Source of the DNA: Paraconiothyrium sp. Pb-2020 | Taxonomy: Eukaryota > Ascomycota > Dothideomycetes > Pleosporales > Didymosphaeriaceae | DNA length: 64,000 nt | Direction of reading: 5' to 3' | Assembly: GCA_022419385.1 (NCBI GenBank) | Contig: JAJUBI010000002.1 | Span: 3,720,001 to 3,784,000, forward strand | Part shown: positions 1 to 11,145 of the stretch, piece after piece | Layout of the letters: each line of letters opens with the position of its first letter | Numbering within the stretch: the stretch's first letter is position 1 | Translations under genes and position numbers: made by a program | The notes under the pieces: generated by a model | The model's database searches: none | The model's input: the letters and a program-made list of their open reading frames with translations, nothing else | What the model was told of the DNA's origin: nothing

Positions 1-97
1 TTGCCTCTTCACCGACACGTTCTTTTGCTTCCACGAAGCTCCACATTCTTTACTTTACTTTACTTGTCTGCGTTTCTTTCCTTACCCAGCATCGACC

Positions 98-2032
98 ATG
101 CGATCCTTTTCTACCATCGGAGCTGCGCTCCTTCCCTTGGCTGCTGCTGTGGGCGCCGTTGAGCTCAAGGTGGACGACGAGGCCTCGCTCAAGGCCGCCA
201 TCTCACAGTATGCCAGTGGCTTGATGTCATACTACAAGGCGAATGCCTCCGGCCTCCCAGCGGAAGAGGTTGGCTACATCCCCAAGCCTCACTACTGGTG
301 GGAGTCCGGTGCTCTCTGGGGAGCCATGGTCGAGTACACAAACATTGTCGGAGACGAGTCGTACGTGAAGACGATCCAACAGGGTCTGACTGCCAACTAC
401 GGTCCGGAGAACAACTTCATCCTGGACTACAAGCGTGACCAGACGGTATGAACCTTATACTGGTATATGTTATGTCATTGGTCTAACATATTGCAGGGCA
501 ACGATGACCAGGCCTTCTGGTGTCTTGCGACAATGTCGGCAGCTGAATATGGCTTCCCCGAGCCTGCGGACGCACCAGCAACCTACCTCGAAGTTAGCAA
601 GAACTGCTTCAACAATATTGTTGCTCGCTGGGACGAAACATCGTGCGGCGGAGGCTTGAAGTGGCAGATCTACCCGGAGAACGACTACGGGTACAACTAC
701 AAGAACTCTATTAGCAACGGCGCCACCTTTGCTCTCGGTGCTCGCCTTGCCCGCTTCACTGGCAACCAGACCTACGCAGACTGGGCCGAGAAGATTTACG
801 ACTGGGAGAAGAAGGTCGGCCTGATTGGTGACAATTTTGAGGTTTTTGATGGAACGGATGACAAGTCGAACTGCAAGGAGGTTGCGGATAAGACGGAGTG
901 GACTTACAACAACGCCATGATGATCCACGGATCTGCCTTCATGGCTTCCTACACCAAGGACGACAAGTGGACCCAGCGTACCGAGGGCTTCCTCAGTCGT
1001 GCCGCCGTCTTCTTCAACAACCCCAAGCAAGTGAAGGACGTCATGTTCGAGGTTTGCGAGAACAGCGTTGGCGGTAAAAACTGCAACCTTGACCAGCAGT
1101 CGTTCAAGGCCTACCTCGGACGTTGGATGGCAAAGACCGCGCTCCTTGTGCCGTCGACCAAGGACCAGATCACCACATACCTCACCAAGTCTGCTTCGGC
1201 CGCTGCCAAGTCTTGCACTGGTGATGCTGGAGCCTGCGGTTCTCGGTGGTACCAGGAGTTTGATGGAGAAACCGGTGTCGGCCAGCAGATGTCCGCCATG
1301 GAGGTCACCCAGGCCTGCCTTATGATCCAGCAGGGCACTCTTCCCGGCACTGGTGGAGAGTCCTCGGAGCCTTCGAAGCCCTCTTCGTCTGCGGCTCCCA
1401 AGTCCAGCTCCACTGCCGCCCCTGAGTCTAGTGACGCGTCCAAGTCTAGCGAGGCGCCCAAGACTACCGCCGCTTCCCCAAAGACCAGCGATGCATCCAA
1501 GTCTGAGGACGCTCCGGAATCCAGCAAGGCTCCTGAATCGAGTGAAGCCGCGCCGCCGGCCAGTGAGGCTTCGGGTAGCTACCCCACTAGTGCCCCAGTC
1601 GCCAGCGTGAGCTCAAGCCAGTCCGACACAGCCAGCGTTCCGACCGACATTCCCCAGCTCTCCTACTCAGCTGGCATCTACGCCCCTATCGAGACACCTG
1701 CGCCAACCAGCACTCCCACGAGCAAGCCTGGCGGTCAGTTTGGTGAGGTTAAGAACTCCACGGCACATGGCTGCACTTGCACTGGAAAGAAGACGACCAC
1801 CGTCTACGTCAACCCGCCCACGGAGGCTACGCCGCCAGCTGCTCCTCCGGCTCCCCCAGCGAACAACACTACTCCCACCACGGTTCCGACTGGTGCTCTT
1901 CCCCCTTCGCCCCCACCGCCTGCCAACAGCAGCGCCGCTGAGGTGTTCCCTGGCGCTGCCTCCAACACGAAGATGGGCGCAAGCACCGTCTTTGCTGCGG
2001 CTGGTCTAGCGGTGCTGGCTGCTCTCTTGTAG
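98..2032 (+). CDS. GPI-anchored GH76 endo-1,6-alpha-mannosidase (Dcw1/Dfg5 family)
   Basis: Two exons (98-445, 497-2032) give 627 residues. Residues 1-20 form a signal peptide. The GH76 domain fills about 21-400; its catalytic Asp-Asp pair is seen in GNDDQAFW at residues 117-124, immediately after the 51-nt intron, so the splice falls next to the active site. About 200 residues rich in Ser, Thr, Pro and Ala follow, then a hydrophobic end (AAAGLAVLAALL), the usual layout for a GPI signal. Dcw1/Dfg5 enzymes act at the cell surface and are thought to attach GPI mannoproteins to the wall glucan. Several N-glycosylation sequons are visible. The first ATG after a pyrimidine-rich leader is the start. 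The family call is firm; choosing Dcw1 or Dfg5 is not possible here. Confidence 0.95.
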
Positions 2033-3003
2033 ATGTCTGATAAGTACGATATAACTGGGTCAATTTGCGGAGCGGGCCCCTCCTTTCTTGCATCAAAAAC
2101 GGATCTCGTTTCCTTCTTAGATATCCCTTCTCTTCATTGCATAGCATGTAATACTCCCATCCAGCATAGGACTGCATAGGAGGCGTTTTTGATTTGAGGC
2201 TTGGCACTCTATCTGCCAACCCGCGGAACATGATAGATCATGGCTACTTCCAAAAGGTATCGGAGGCCTGGAATAGTAATTTATTCGATGGATCCATGTC
2301 CTCGCTCTGTCGTGCTGGTGCTGAAGCGTGCAAATCTTTTCCACGTGCTAAGGCTAACGCTGGTGACCCACTGCAGCAAGCAATTGCCGCGGCGGTAGAT
2401 GTGGAGGTTGACGTGATGTGATGTTGGAGGCTGATGGCGGAGGTCTCAGCAAGCAAGGCGACACGGCGAGTCGTGGAGTGATTGGCGCGGCGGCTTCCGT
2501 GAGCGAGTGCCCCGCGCTGTCAACCCTGGCATTTAGTGTCGTAATTGCACACCACCGAGCTGCTGGTTGCCTGCTCCACACGTCCGGAGCCTCAACAGCA
2601 GCGATAGCGCCTCACCGCACGCATCATTGTCCCCAGCAAGAGCATTCGCGGCCCGGGCCTCGGTTATCGCCTCGCAAAAATTGCCCCTCGATTAGACGAG
2701 TGCGTTGGTACGGCGTATCATGGCCTGAGAGCTGGACGCGGATACTGGACCAGAACGCAATCGTTGGAAGCACTAGATAAGGCAGAACCCCCCAGATTTC
2801 TATGAGGTTGGTGAAGCTAAGCCTGAGAATTGAGATGGCACCTGCAATGGCTAACGTAGCCCAACAGTTGGTCCTCAGTGCTCAGATCCACCGCGCCTTC
2901 CGATTCCGACAAAGTCCGCAGTCTTTTCGCCCGTCCATCTTACGGACAGACACTCTTTCTCTCCTCGTCGAGCGCGAACCTACCGGCCCCGGCAGCGAGC
3001 ATC
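2033..3003. other. Intergenic region between GH76 gene and acyltransferase gene
   Basis: This holds the 3' end of the GH76 gene and the promoter and leader of the acyltransferase gene. The open frames in it have no recognisable protein content. The frame that leads into the acyltransferase has no ATG upstream of 3004, which supports that start. Confidence 0.6.
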
Positions 3004-5416
3004 ATGGCGCCCAAGAAGAAGGAAATCGGGTATATGAACAAATACGTCTACGATGCATTCCTATGGACTTTCTCCGTGTTGGTGGAGCTCTTCTTCCGCG
3101 AGGTGCACCCGCGAGGGAGTTGGAAGGTGCCCAAAGAGGGGCCTGTCCTGTTCGTATGTGCACCGCACGCGAACCAGGTAAGCTGCAATACCGGTCGTGC
3201 TCCTGGAATGGTACTGACATTGGGAGTTCGTTGATCCTCTGATCTTGATGCGCGTAGTCAAAAAAGAGACGGAGCGCCGCATACACGTGCTCACCGCCGA
3301 GAAGTCGATGAAGCGCAAGTTCGTGGGCACCATGGCAGCGGCTTCGGGTGCCGTGCCTGTTGGACGAGCAATGGACAAGACCAGACCAGCACCGGGGAAG
3401 ATATACCTTCCCGACCCCGTCAACGATCCCCTCCTGGTACGCGGTGTAGGCACAAATTTTGAGGCTCAGGACTTCCAGATCGGAGGATCGCTGGTTCTGC
3501 CCAAGGTAAACAACGTGGCCGCCTCTGCCGAGATATTGGAGATCAAGGACCCGGAAGAGATAAGGCTGAAGCGACCCTTCAAGGGTGGAGTCGCCATGCA
3601 GCAGTTGACAGGCCGGAATGACATGACCGAGGATGGGACATTCGTTAACGGTGCATCGTCTGCAATTGGTCCTGCTCCCGGCTACGAAGGTACCGTTTTC
3701 CAGATTGCGCCGAAGCTCAACCAGACCGAAGTCTACGATGCTGTGCATACCGTTTTACACCGCGGAGGTACTATTGCTATCTTCCCAGAAGGCGGTAGTC
3801 ACGATCGGACGGAGCTTCTACCACTAAAAGGTGAGTCGAGATGTACAATGTGCGGTAGATCGCTTACCTGACACCACCCAGCCGGTGTTGCCATCATGTC
3901 ATTAGGCACAGTAGCCTCCAAGCCGGATTGTAACTTGAAGATCATCCCCGTGGGTATGAATTACTTCCACGCCCACAAGTTCCGCTCGAGGGCTGTCATC
4001 GAATTTGGCAACGCTATCGAAGTTCCCGTCGAACTTGCTCAGAGGTTTCAAGCCGGCGAACGACGAGAGGCTATCGGACAAATGCTGGAGACTATCCGAG
4101 AGGGGCTCATCTCCGTCACAGTAACAGCACCTGACTACGACACACTCATGGTATGCAGCCTTAGCTCAAAGTATATCCCCCGCTAATATGTTTCTCAGTT
4201 GATCCAAGCTGTACGTCGCCTTTATAATCCAAAAGGTACGAAGCTTCCGCTACCCCGAGTGGTCGAACTCAATCGCCGCCTCATACAGGGTTACAATAAA
4301 TACAAAGACGATCCACGCATCGTCGATCTCAAGAAAGAGGTTATGAGCTACAACAAGCAAATCTTGGCCCTTGGTGTTAGAGATCACCAGGTACAATATG
4401 CCAGAGTCAGCGGTGTCACATGCTTCTTTCTCTTCTGGTATCGACTAGCGAAGCTCGCTGTTCTATCCATATTCGTGGTCCCTGGCACTCTTCTATTCGG
4501 CCTCGTCTTCGCTGCGTGTAAGTTTTACTCGAATGTGAAGGCGAAGCAAGCACTTGCAGAATCCAACGTCAAGGTACAGGCCAGAGACGTGCTGGCAACC
4601 TGGAAGCTTCTGGTCGCCATGGCTGTTACCCCGTTGGTTTATACCTACTACGTCGTCCTTGTCACCTGGCTTTATTCTTATAACCGTGTTTTCGGTTACC
4701 TACCTGATGGACTAAGGAAAAGGTACCTTATCCTGGCGCAAGTAATCATTTACCCTACCGTTACCTATGCTGCACTGCGTTTTGGAGAAGTGGCTATGGA
4801 CATTGCTAGGTCGCTTGGACCACTCTTCAAGATGATAAACCCATGGACGGGTAACGAACTCGCCAGGGCCCAGGCCCGCCGCGAAAAGCTCGCCGAACGC
4901 ATCACCGACATCATTAACACGCTTGGTCCCGAGATGTTTGATGATTTTCACTCCAAGCGCATTATCTCGGACCCCTTCAATCAGTCACCGCCCACGACGC
5001 CACCCCCGCAAAAATCGAAAGCAGATGCCGACAGGGAAGCGCCTGAGCCTGTCGAGTCTTATGATTTCCCTGCCTCCCCAACATCACCTTCCATGGACCG
5101 CAACGGACTTCACAAGAACGAGTCATTTACCGATCTTACGAACCAGGACATTTTTAGTACACGACCGAGCACGCCTAAGAGGCACCACAGTCGTAAGCCG
5201 AGTGGAGGCTTTGGGCAGGGCTTCCAACTCAAGCCTTTCAGCACAATTGATGGTAACTTGGATGAGGTTAGTAAGAGGATTAAAAGCGGTATGCGGAGCA
5301 GAGGGCACAGAAGGAGCAGCCTGGAGGACTGGCACCAAGGCGAGGAAAGTGGTAACACCACGCCTAGAAGTGAGGCTTCCCACGAGGGTTTAACCATGTC
5401 GAAGAAAGACAGGTAG
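3004..5416 (+). CDS. Glycerol-3-phosphate O-acyltransferase (Sct1/Gpt2 type)
   Basis: Four exons (3004-3177, 3227-3830, 3882-4150, 4199-5416) encode 754 residues, the usual size for fungal Sct1/Gpt2. The enzyme makes lysophosphatidic acid from glycerol-3-phosphate and acyl-CoA in the ER, the first step of glycerolipid synthesis. The PlsC domain shows PHANQFVDP at residues 54-62 (His55, Asp61) and FPEGGSHDR at 244-252. The first intron splits the His-Asp block between Gln58 and Phe59. Three to four membrane segments lie at about 360-403, 427-454 and 466-490. The last 150 residues are Ser/Pro-rich with basic patches and look like a phosphorylated cytosolic tail. Introns are 48-51 nt. An N-terminal hydrophobic stretch lies at residues 17-31. 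Confidence 0.95.
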
Positions 5417-5733
5417 GCGTGATCTGAAAAGTTTCTGATTGGCATTTTCTGTGTTGTTGTTACATTGTTGTGTAGCGCGTGCGGTTCGGATGATGTGGGC
5501 GATTGAGTGATGAGCATGGCGTTTTGGGAGTCTTGTATGTGCTTTGTGATACCAAGTCTTCAATTGTTGTCATCTATCTGTTCTGGGAAGACTCGGTGAT
5601 TGTTGGCTTAGAGTTCAGTGCCAGTCTCCGTAGTGCCGCCCTTCGACTTCGTGGGATGAAGCTGGACGTCAGCGCTAGCGAAACCCTAATTTGCCACGGC
5701 TACAATGACGGGGCAGCGTTCTCCTGATCCAAT
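5417..5733. other. Intergenic, no gene seen
   Basis: Downstream of the acyltransferase gene. I see no coding-like stretch and no repeat here. Confidence 0.5.
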
Positions 5734-6419
5734 TTGGAGAAAATGAACATACATTTCCACATCTATCCATCAAAAAATCCTGGCACTTCCCACCGCCGTT
5801 GCCAAAATCAATTTTATATATCTGAGGATACGAGATCACACTATCCCCTGGAGCAACTCTCCACCTTCGCTGAGGAGACAAAGATGTCTTCACTCCTTCC
5901 ATTTCGTGCCGTCCGAACGGAGAGAACCTTGAGAATTTTTCGACTTTTTGGACTTTTCCGCCTTCTTCGCAAAGGCAGCGGCGAGCATGCCTTCCTTGAA
6001 GAACCCCCCCCCCCCCCCCCCCCCGCTCTGGGCCAAATTTAATTCCATGCACTGGAAGTACTTCGGAAATATGAGGGCTGCGACTACAATACAATTCCTA
6101 AGTTTGTGAACCCGAATGGCCACGATGATCTTGCTTGGGGGATTGCATACGCAACGCTGGGCGAACAAGACTCTGGGGCATATCCTTGGGGAGCTTACTC
6201 GCCAGATCGCCGAATCTGGTGGGGAATTAGGACATGGCGGCAGACGCAGAGCTCTATAGAGTATCTGTGGATGTTCGGCGCACGGAGCATGGCGAGGGAT
6301 TGACGTGGTTTTTGAACAACTGGGAAATGGTGGGTCCAAAAACGGACGAGGGATGGGAGAACGGCATTGCTTACGGGAGGTGGTTCACTGCGCGGGAGCG
6401 AAGGAGCTGATCGCAAAGT
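5734..6419 (+). pseudogene. Degraded or mis-framed small coding locus with a 21-C tract
   Basis: One frame runs open from 5734 through a proline run encoded by the C tract at 6004-6024, meets a single TAA at 6040, then continues open to 6303 with protein-like composition (for example HDDLAWGIAYATLG). From 6234 a second frame opens with an ATG and runs 61 codons with equally protein-like content (for example LTWFLNNWEMVG) to a TGA at 6417-6419. No GT-AG pair with a good branch point joins the two frames. I do not recognise the family. It may be a decayed gene, an intact gene with an intron I missed, or partly chance. The whole assignment is weak. Confidence 0.3.
6004..6024 (+). repeat. Poly(C) homopolymer, 21 nt
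   Basis: An uninterrupted run of 21 cytosines. Runs of this length are prone to slippage and to sequencing error, so the frame across it is unreliable. Confidence 0.95.
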
Positions 6420-6545
6420 CATGGTTGATTACTTAGTTATGGTTTTGTTCATCTCGGATGTGCCAAAGGCCCTGCAAAGACCGTAGTACAACCTCCAGTG
6501 TCCTTCATTGGGATGTGGTCACCAGAGACTGCCAGTACGTAGACC

Positions 6546-7790
6546 CTAGTATCGTAGGACACCGCCATCCTTCTCTCCCTTCCCTGCCGCACTGCTCCTC
6601 ACATATGGTTCCAGTGGGAAGACCTGCTTCTCAGGCTTCACATCCTTATACAGCTTATCAAACCTCGGCCCCAACTGCTCTGGTATCTCCCATCTGAGTT
6701 CGTCATCTTTCAACCACAACCTCACAAGATGCCTCTGCTTCTCCGCGCTGTTTGTGAACCCATCTCTCGCATGGAAGATTGATAGATTATTCGCAAATTG
6801 GATATCTCCCTTCTTGAAATCCAGCGTAACTGCAAACCGCTCGGCGAGAAAGTGCAATGCATCGAGGGCTTCAGCCTGTGCGTCAGTAATGGGTGGTATC
6901 TGTTTTGAGCGGGCTAGATCCTGGAATCCGGTGAAGTTACGGCGAGCATATTGTATGATCATATGCTCTGGGCCTGCCTCAGTGGGTCTCTGATAGAACA
7001 GCAGCGGCCTTTCGTTCCACCCCTTCCCTTGGCCGTCGAACGTCTCGCTCGCCCATGGCTCTGCCAGTGTGCGGATGAGATCAGGTCTAGTGGCGGCGAG
7101 CTCGTTGTACACCCTCCAGCTGCTGCTCAGTTTGCTTTGTCCACCTTCCGCAGCTTCCTCGAGACAGAATAAGGCAATTACGTCCCCGCTGTCTGTGTGG
7201 AAGACTTGCTTATCTGCCGTGTATGCGGGACTTCCGATCTTGTTCGCATCCACTTTGGCACTGAGATCATAGATGTGACTCATTACCACATCGGCGGGCT
7301 TGCCCTCCCATTGGTGGTCCTGCCGTCCGCGCTTATTGGCTACATGCGCTGCGATGCCTGCATATATGGCCAGTATGTCCTCTCTTGGATACTTTTCTAC
7401 CGACACACCCCTCACTACTTTGAACCCAAAGCCCCCGTGCACATCTCGAGACACCTGTCTCAAGCTTTCGTGCAGATTTTGCAGTGGGAACGTGCTCTGG
7501 TCAATATATCCTGGAGGTTTGCCTAAGCTCTTGAAATACTGCAGTGCAGATTCAATCTCGGTAAGATCGCTGGACGTGAGCACGTAGGTCCAATCATAGC
7601 GTGACACTATATCTGTGCTATCCCAGACAAAGTCTGACTCGAGTTTTTCGGGGAATCCGGGGGGAAGTGTGATGGGAAGCTTTTCGGTAGCAAGGCGGCG
7701 CTCAGTGCGTGCTCGGTATTTAGCGTGGTCAGGGGCGTAGGCAATGTCCGGTTGACCTGGAGGTCCGGTGGGGATGTCGATTCCCATCAT
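6546..7790 (-). CDS. TauD/TfdA-family Fe(II)/2-oxoglutarate dioxygenase
   Basis: A single exon of 414 residues. The metal triad is visible as His198-x-Asp200 in FHTDSGD and His340 in SIFHARDGF, and Arg357 in RHLVRLWL is placed to bind the 2-oxoglutarate carboxylate. This is the clavaminate-synthase-like fold common in fungi. Members use O2 and 2-oxoglutarate to oxidise small substrates such as sulfonates, amino-acid derivatives or carnitine precursors. No signal peptide is seen, so it is probably cytosolic. The substrate cannot be told from sequence, and no adjacent biosynthetic genes suggest one. Two adjacent ATGs open the frame; the first is used here. Confidence 0.9.
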   Translation of the reverse strand: MMGIDIPTGPPGQPDIAYAPDHAKYRARTERRLATEKLPITLPPGFPEKLESDFVWDSTDIVSRYDWTYVLTSSDLTEIESALQYFKSLGKPPGYIDQSTFPLQNLHESLRQVSRDVHGGFGFKVVRGVSVEKYPREDILAIYAGIAAHVANKRGRQDHQWEGKPADVVMSHIYDLSAKVDANKIGSPAYTADKQVFHTDSGDVIALFCLEEAAEGGQSKLSSSWRVYNELAATRPDLIRTLAEPWASETFDGQGKGWNERPLLFYQRPTEAGPEHMIIQYARRNFTGFQDLARSKQIPPITDAQAEALDALHFLAERFAVTLDFKKGDIQFANNLSIFHARDGFTNSAEKQRHLVRLWLKDDELRWEIPEQLGPRFDKLYKDVKPEKQVFPLEPYVRSSAAGKGEKDGGVLRY

Positions 7791-8388
7791 TGTTGGCGGT
7801 GGTGGGATAAGACAAGAATGGTATCACCTATTGGAAGTGAGGTGTACGAGTGATGGATTGTTAGCGTGGCAAACGCCAGCTATATAGTGTAAACACTAGT
7901 AGGAGCACCTTCCACACCTATAGGAAGCTCCTTCCCAACGTTATCTTCGTCTGGCGTGGGGAGGGGTTTACCTAGGTATATTACCCCCTCGACGTCTAGT
8001 GATGTCGCGATACGCTAGAGTGATGATGTTATAGAGGGGCAACACTTCATCTCTAGAGCTCCACAATTTGGGTACATTATCTACATATGATGTTCTTCTT
8101 TTCTCCAAGTATACCATACAAAAGTATACAAGGATGTGCAACAGCTACAATCCCAGCCATATCATATCGGCGCAGATCCATTCTATGCCCAGACTCGATC
8201 TTTACTTCAATTGCGGATCAGCTGGCCTAAGTTTCGCCCACGCTGGCCTCTCACAGTGGAGCTCATCAAACCCTGGCGTGACTTCTCTTTCTGCTACTCC
8301 AGCGGGTCGCCATGATACTGGCGCTTCCTGCTGCTTTCGAACTTCGGGGTATAGGTCTGGCGGCGTCTCGATTCAGTAATAGCTGTCA
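7791..8388. other. Intergenic, probable promoter of the dioxygenase gene
   Basis: The first few hundred bases are upstream of the minus-strand dioxygenase. No coding stretch is supported. The plus strand leads into the small secreted-like locus that begins near 8389. Confidence 0.5.
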
Positions 8389-8671
8389 CATAAAATCACT
8401 CTCGCATTGATTGCTCTCATGGTGGCTGCTCTCATGGTGGCTGCTCTCATGGTGGCTGCTCTCATGGTGGCTGCTCTCATGGTGGCTGTGGCCGCTGTTC
8501 CTTTCGTTAAGCACGGAGGCCCTCTCGTCCATCGTCCTCGCGTTCAGGTGCTTATCAAATGATGAAGATCCGGAGGTTTAACAAGTTAAGACTGTCAGTA
8601 AAACTTTAGAGAGGAAGGGGAACCCTAAGAACTACGGCAAGAATGTTGTCAAGGCTGAAACAAGGAGGTAG
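8389..8671 (+). pseudogene. Candidate small secreted protein gene, probably broken
   Basis: From 8392 a frame reads KITLALIALMVA, a typical fungal signal-peptide start, then five tandem copies of ALMVA, then VAAVPFVKHGGPLVHRP and a stop at 8560-8562. The bases just before (CACAT-AAAATC) lack the G that would make an ATG in frame with the leader, so the expected start appears lost. An ATG exists inside the first repeat (8419). A second coding-like block in another frame, including NPKNYGKNVVKAE, ends with TAG at 8669-8671; an intron with GT at 8548 could join them, but the splice is uncertain. I infer a short secreted protein that is now damaged or uses a later start. No function can be given. 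Confidence 0.4.
8413..8487 (+). repeat. 15-bp tandem repeat, five copies
   Basis: The unit GCTCTCATGGTGGCT occurs five times with no mismatch. It is in frame and encodes ALMVA, lengthening a hydrophobic segment to about 35 residues. Perfect identity suggests recent expansion. Confidence 0.97.
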
Positions 8672-9507
8672 ACACACAAAACCTTAATTCCTGATGTGGC
8701 TGAAGCTCGGCCCTCGGGCTTGGGCGCGGGGCGAGTCTGTTGATGCTCGTGTCGGAAAGATGATTGCAAAATCGATTGCTAGGGCATGTGACACGGAGGA
8801 ATGTCACGAGAATACTGTGTGATCTGAGGAGCATGGGTTTCATTTGTTGTGATATTTGCTTCTGTAGGCCAAACGTCCGCGTCTAGACATTCATACAACA
8901 CTTTCGTGTGAACGCACGGAAACTGTATCAAGAACACCGGATTCTTTTGCTTTTGACAGACGGCCTTGTCATCCGAGTTGCCCAGGCTGCCTATCTCACC
9001 GTGGCTTGCAACCCACCGTACGACCAGTCGTATAGAGCCCCAAAATATATTCCACGATGATCCTAAGATGCGAGCTTGATCGAAACACTTAGCCACAACA
9101 AGGCATAGTTGCAACAGCTTGTGCCAGCATGACCAAAACAGGGTACAGAAGTCACTGGCCAGCGATGTGCGGGAATCGTAGCAGTCCGTATATGACAGAA
9201 GTGTAGTCGAGAGGGTCCAAAGTGTGAGGCTGAGAGTGAGCTCTGTGCCCTCTGTCCCCTTTATCAGCCCATTGACCGGTGAGATCGAGTGTAGTACGCT
9301 CTCCCTGGAGCTAAAGGATTCTCGAAAACAGGAATGCGACCTTCATCTGAGGGATCAGTCGGCATTTCCTTTACATCCCGTTGGCTAGGCGTAAAAGAAG
9401 AACCGGAAATTCGGCCAGACATCTGGTGTTGTCTCCTGAAGTAGCTGATCTGTATTAAAATTAACTTCACTTTCTGTACTATGGAGTCAGGTGAAACGAA
9501 TGAGAAG
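8672..9507. other. Intergenic, one Met-less open frame
   Basis: On the minus strand a frame stays open from about 9346 to 8779 (roughly 190 codons) without any ATG. It is cysteine-rich and contains two NxT sequons (NITTNET). I do not regard it as a supported gene. Nothing else is seen. Confidence 0.4.
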
Positions 9508-10413
9508 TTAACGTGCCTCGTCAAGTTCGACAAGCAAACGACCCTCTTCCGCGACAACCCTCTTCACGCTCTCGTTGACGTTGCCCTCGAGAATGACCTT
9601 GCACCCCTTGGGCAGCCATCTCAAGATGCGGAACGCATTCGCGTAGATGCCACCGTGGTGACCTGCAGGTAGGGTATCGAAATCGGGAAGCATGACATCC
9701 AGTCGGATTGTGAATGTCCGGAGACCCCAGCAATAGCGCAATCCCAAACGCACCATATCGGCAAAGCTATCCAAGATGTCGTGATGCGAAGGAATGGCAA
9801 GGGTGACAGATCTGATGAGCGAGCGCGAGCGCTGGTGCAACTGCCCTAGCGTTGCAACGCTCGATTCGATAGAGAGACTAAAACAATTCTCCGAGTAGAA
9901 AATCTGACGCGCTTCTTTGTAGACGAGGGAGCATGTCCGGAGTAGTGCAACATTGACGTCTGCGTTGTTCCTTGCGCTGGACGCTCGTTTCGGCTTCAAC
10001 GTCTCCGTCTCGTCATCTTTCTCGTCCTTGGGCGGCAAGTCCAACAGCAGCGGCTCATCACTGCACAGTGCCCAGCGGTAAATATTCATTCGCAGTTCGG
10101 CGGGTAGCTTGAGAAACGGGAATACGTCTTTGCTTGGCTGCTCTCCTTCGGTCAAAGGATGGGCTTCTTGTGTAGGCAAGCCAATGTCGTGCAGGGCAGC
10201 GACACTGGGCACATTTGCAGGGTCTCGCACAGCGCGCACCGGGCCAGGAGATTGCAACTTTCTCCTCTTATTCACCGCATCGGTAGCTCTTCGAACCGCC
10301 TCTTGGTTTGCCTCCTCCAGATCCCGAGCGCGAAGCACCTCCCTCCGCTCTTCAACCATTGGGAAGTGTCGCTTCGGGCGCGCCATCGCGGTTACAACTT
10401 TCTTGGATCGCAT
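9508..10413 (-). CDS. 2EXR/F-box-like domain protein, function unknown
   Basis: A single exon of 301 residues. The segment FPFLKLPAELRMNIYRWAL at residues 98-116 is the hallmark of the fungal 2EXR/F-box-like family, and LLRTCSLVYKEARQIFYSEN downstream matches its usual continuation. The N-terminal 60 residues are basic and may direct the protein to the nucleus. A second ATG at residue 10 is an alternative start. Family members are numerous in fungi and their roles are mostly unknown; a ubiquitin-ligase adaptor role is sometimes inferred. No signal peptide or membrane segment is visible. Confidence 0.8.
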   Translation of the reverse strand: MRSKKVVTAMARPKRHFPMVEERREVLRARDLEEANQEAVRRATDAVNKRRKLQSPGPVRAVRDPANVPSVAALHDIGLPTQEAHPLTEGEQPSKDVFPFLKLPAELRMNIYRWALCSDEPLLLDLPPKDEKDDETETLKPKRASSARNNADVNVALLRTCSLVYKEARQIFYSENCFSLSIESSVATLGQLHQRSRSLIRSVTLAIPSHHDILDSFADMVRLGLRYCWGLRTFTIRLDVMLPDFDTLPAGHHGGIYANAFRILRWLPKGCKVILEGNVNESVKRVVAEEGRLLVELDEAR

Positions 10414-11145
10414 TGTAAGACAACTAGTCCTTCCTTAGGTTCACCAGACGTTCGATGCTACCAGCGCGCGCCTGGACTCGTGCTGCTATGGGGAAGCACG
10501 AACCAAAACAGGGCGCACTCTGGAGCGGCCCGAGAAGGTCGATGGGCTGAAGTACAAAATGTGATATGAATTCAATATCCGAGAGCGATGTACCAAGTGA
10601 CGATGTGAGATCAGCAAGCAGTGGACGGTAGCATGCTAATTCGAGAAGTGCAACAGCAGCCAGGTCGAATGCTAGCGCGTCTTGGCGCGCTAGGTAGCCG
10701 CGCGGGGTCGATCTTCCTGGCCCATGCTCCAGGTCCTCGAGATCCATTCGCTTCCGTCACGCGCGCTGCATGAGACCTCCAGAATCAATGGAAATTGCAA
10801 GTGCACAAGTAAGTTTACTTGATGTTGTTCCTAGCACGTATGCATTGAAGCATCCCGCCGTCTACCGCGAATCAAATAGTTTGCATATAGTTCATCAAGC
10901 CTGCGGCTCCGAGGCCCCTCGTCCTAATTCATCTTCAAAGACATCTCCATGCGAACCAGAAAAATGCTACCGATCCGCCATATGCTGGGGGAAAAGCCGA
11001 CCATCCTGCGATTGGCAGGTGTGCTTTTCGACTGCCATCGCGACGAACTTCCGAAATAGATGAAGCACACCAAGCCGACTGCTACGCAGCGCTTAAATAT
11101 CAAACAAAAGAAACAAGCACATCCTTCCTTATGAGCCATCGTACC
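10414..11145. other. Intergenic between 2EXR-like gene and epsin gene
   Basis: This holds the upstream region of the 2EXR-like gene and the 3' flank of the epsin gene. A 107-codon minus-strand frame (10424-10747) begins with ATG but resembles no family I know, and I leave it unassigned. Confidence 0.5.
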
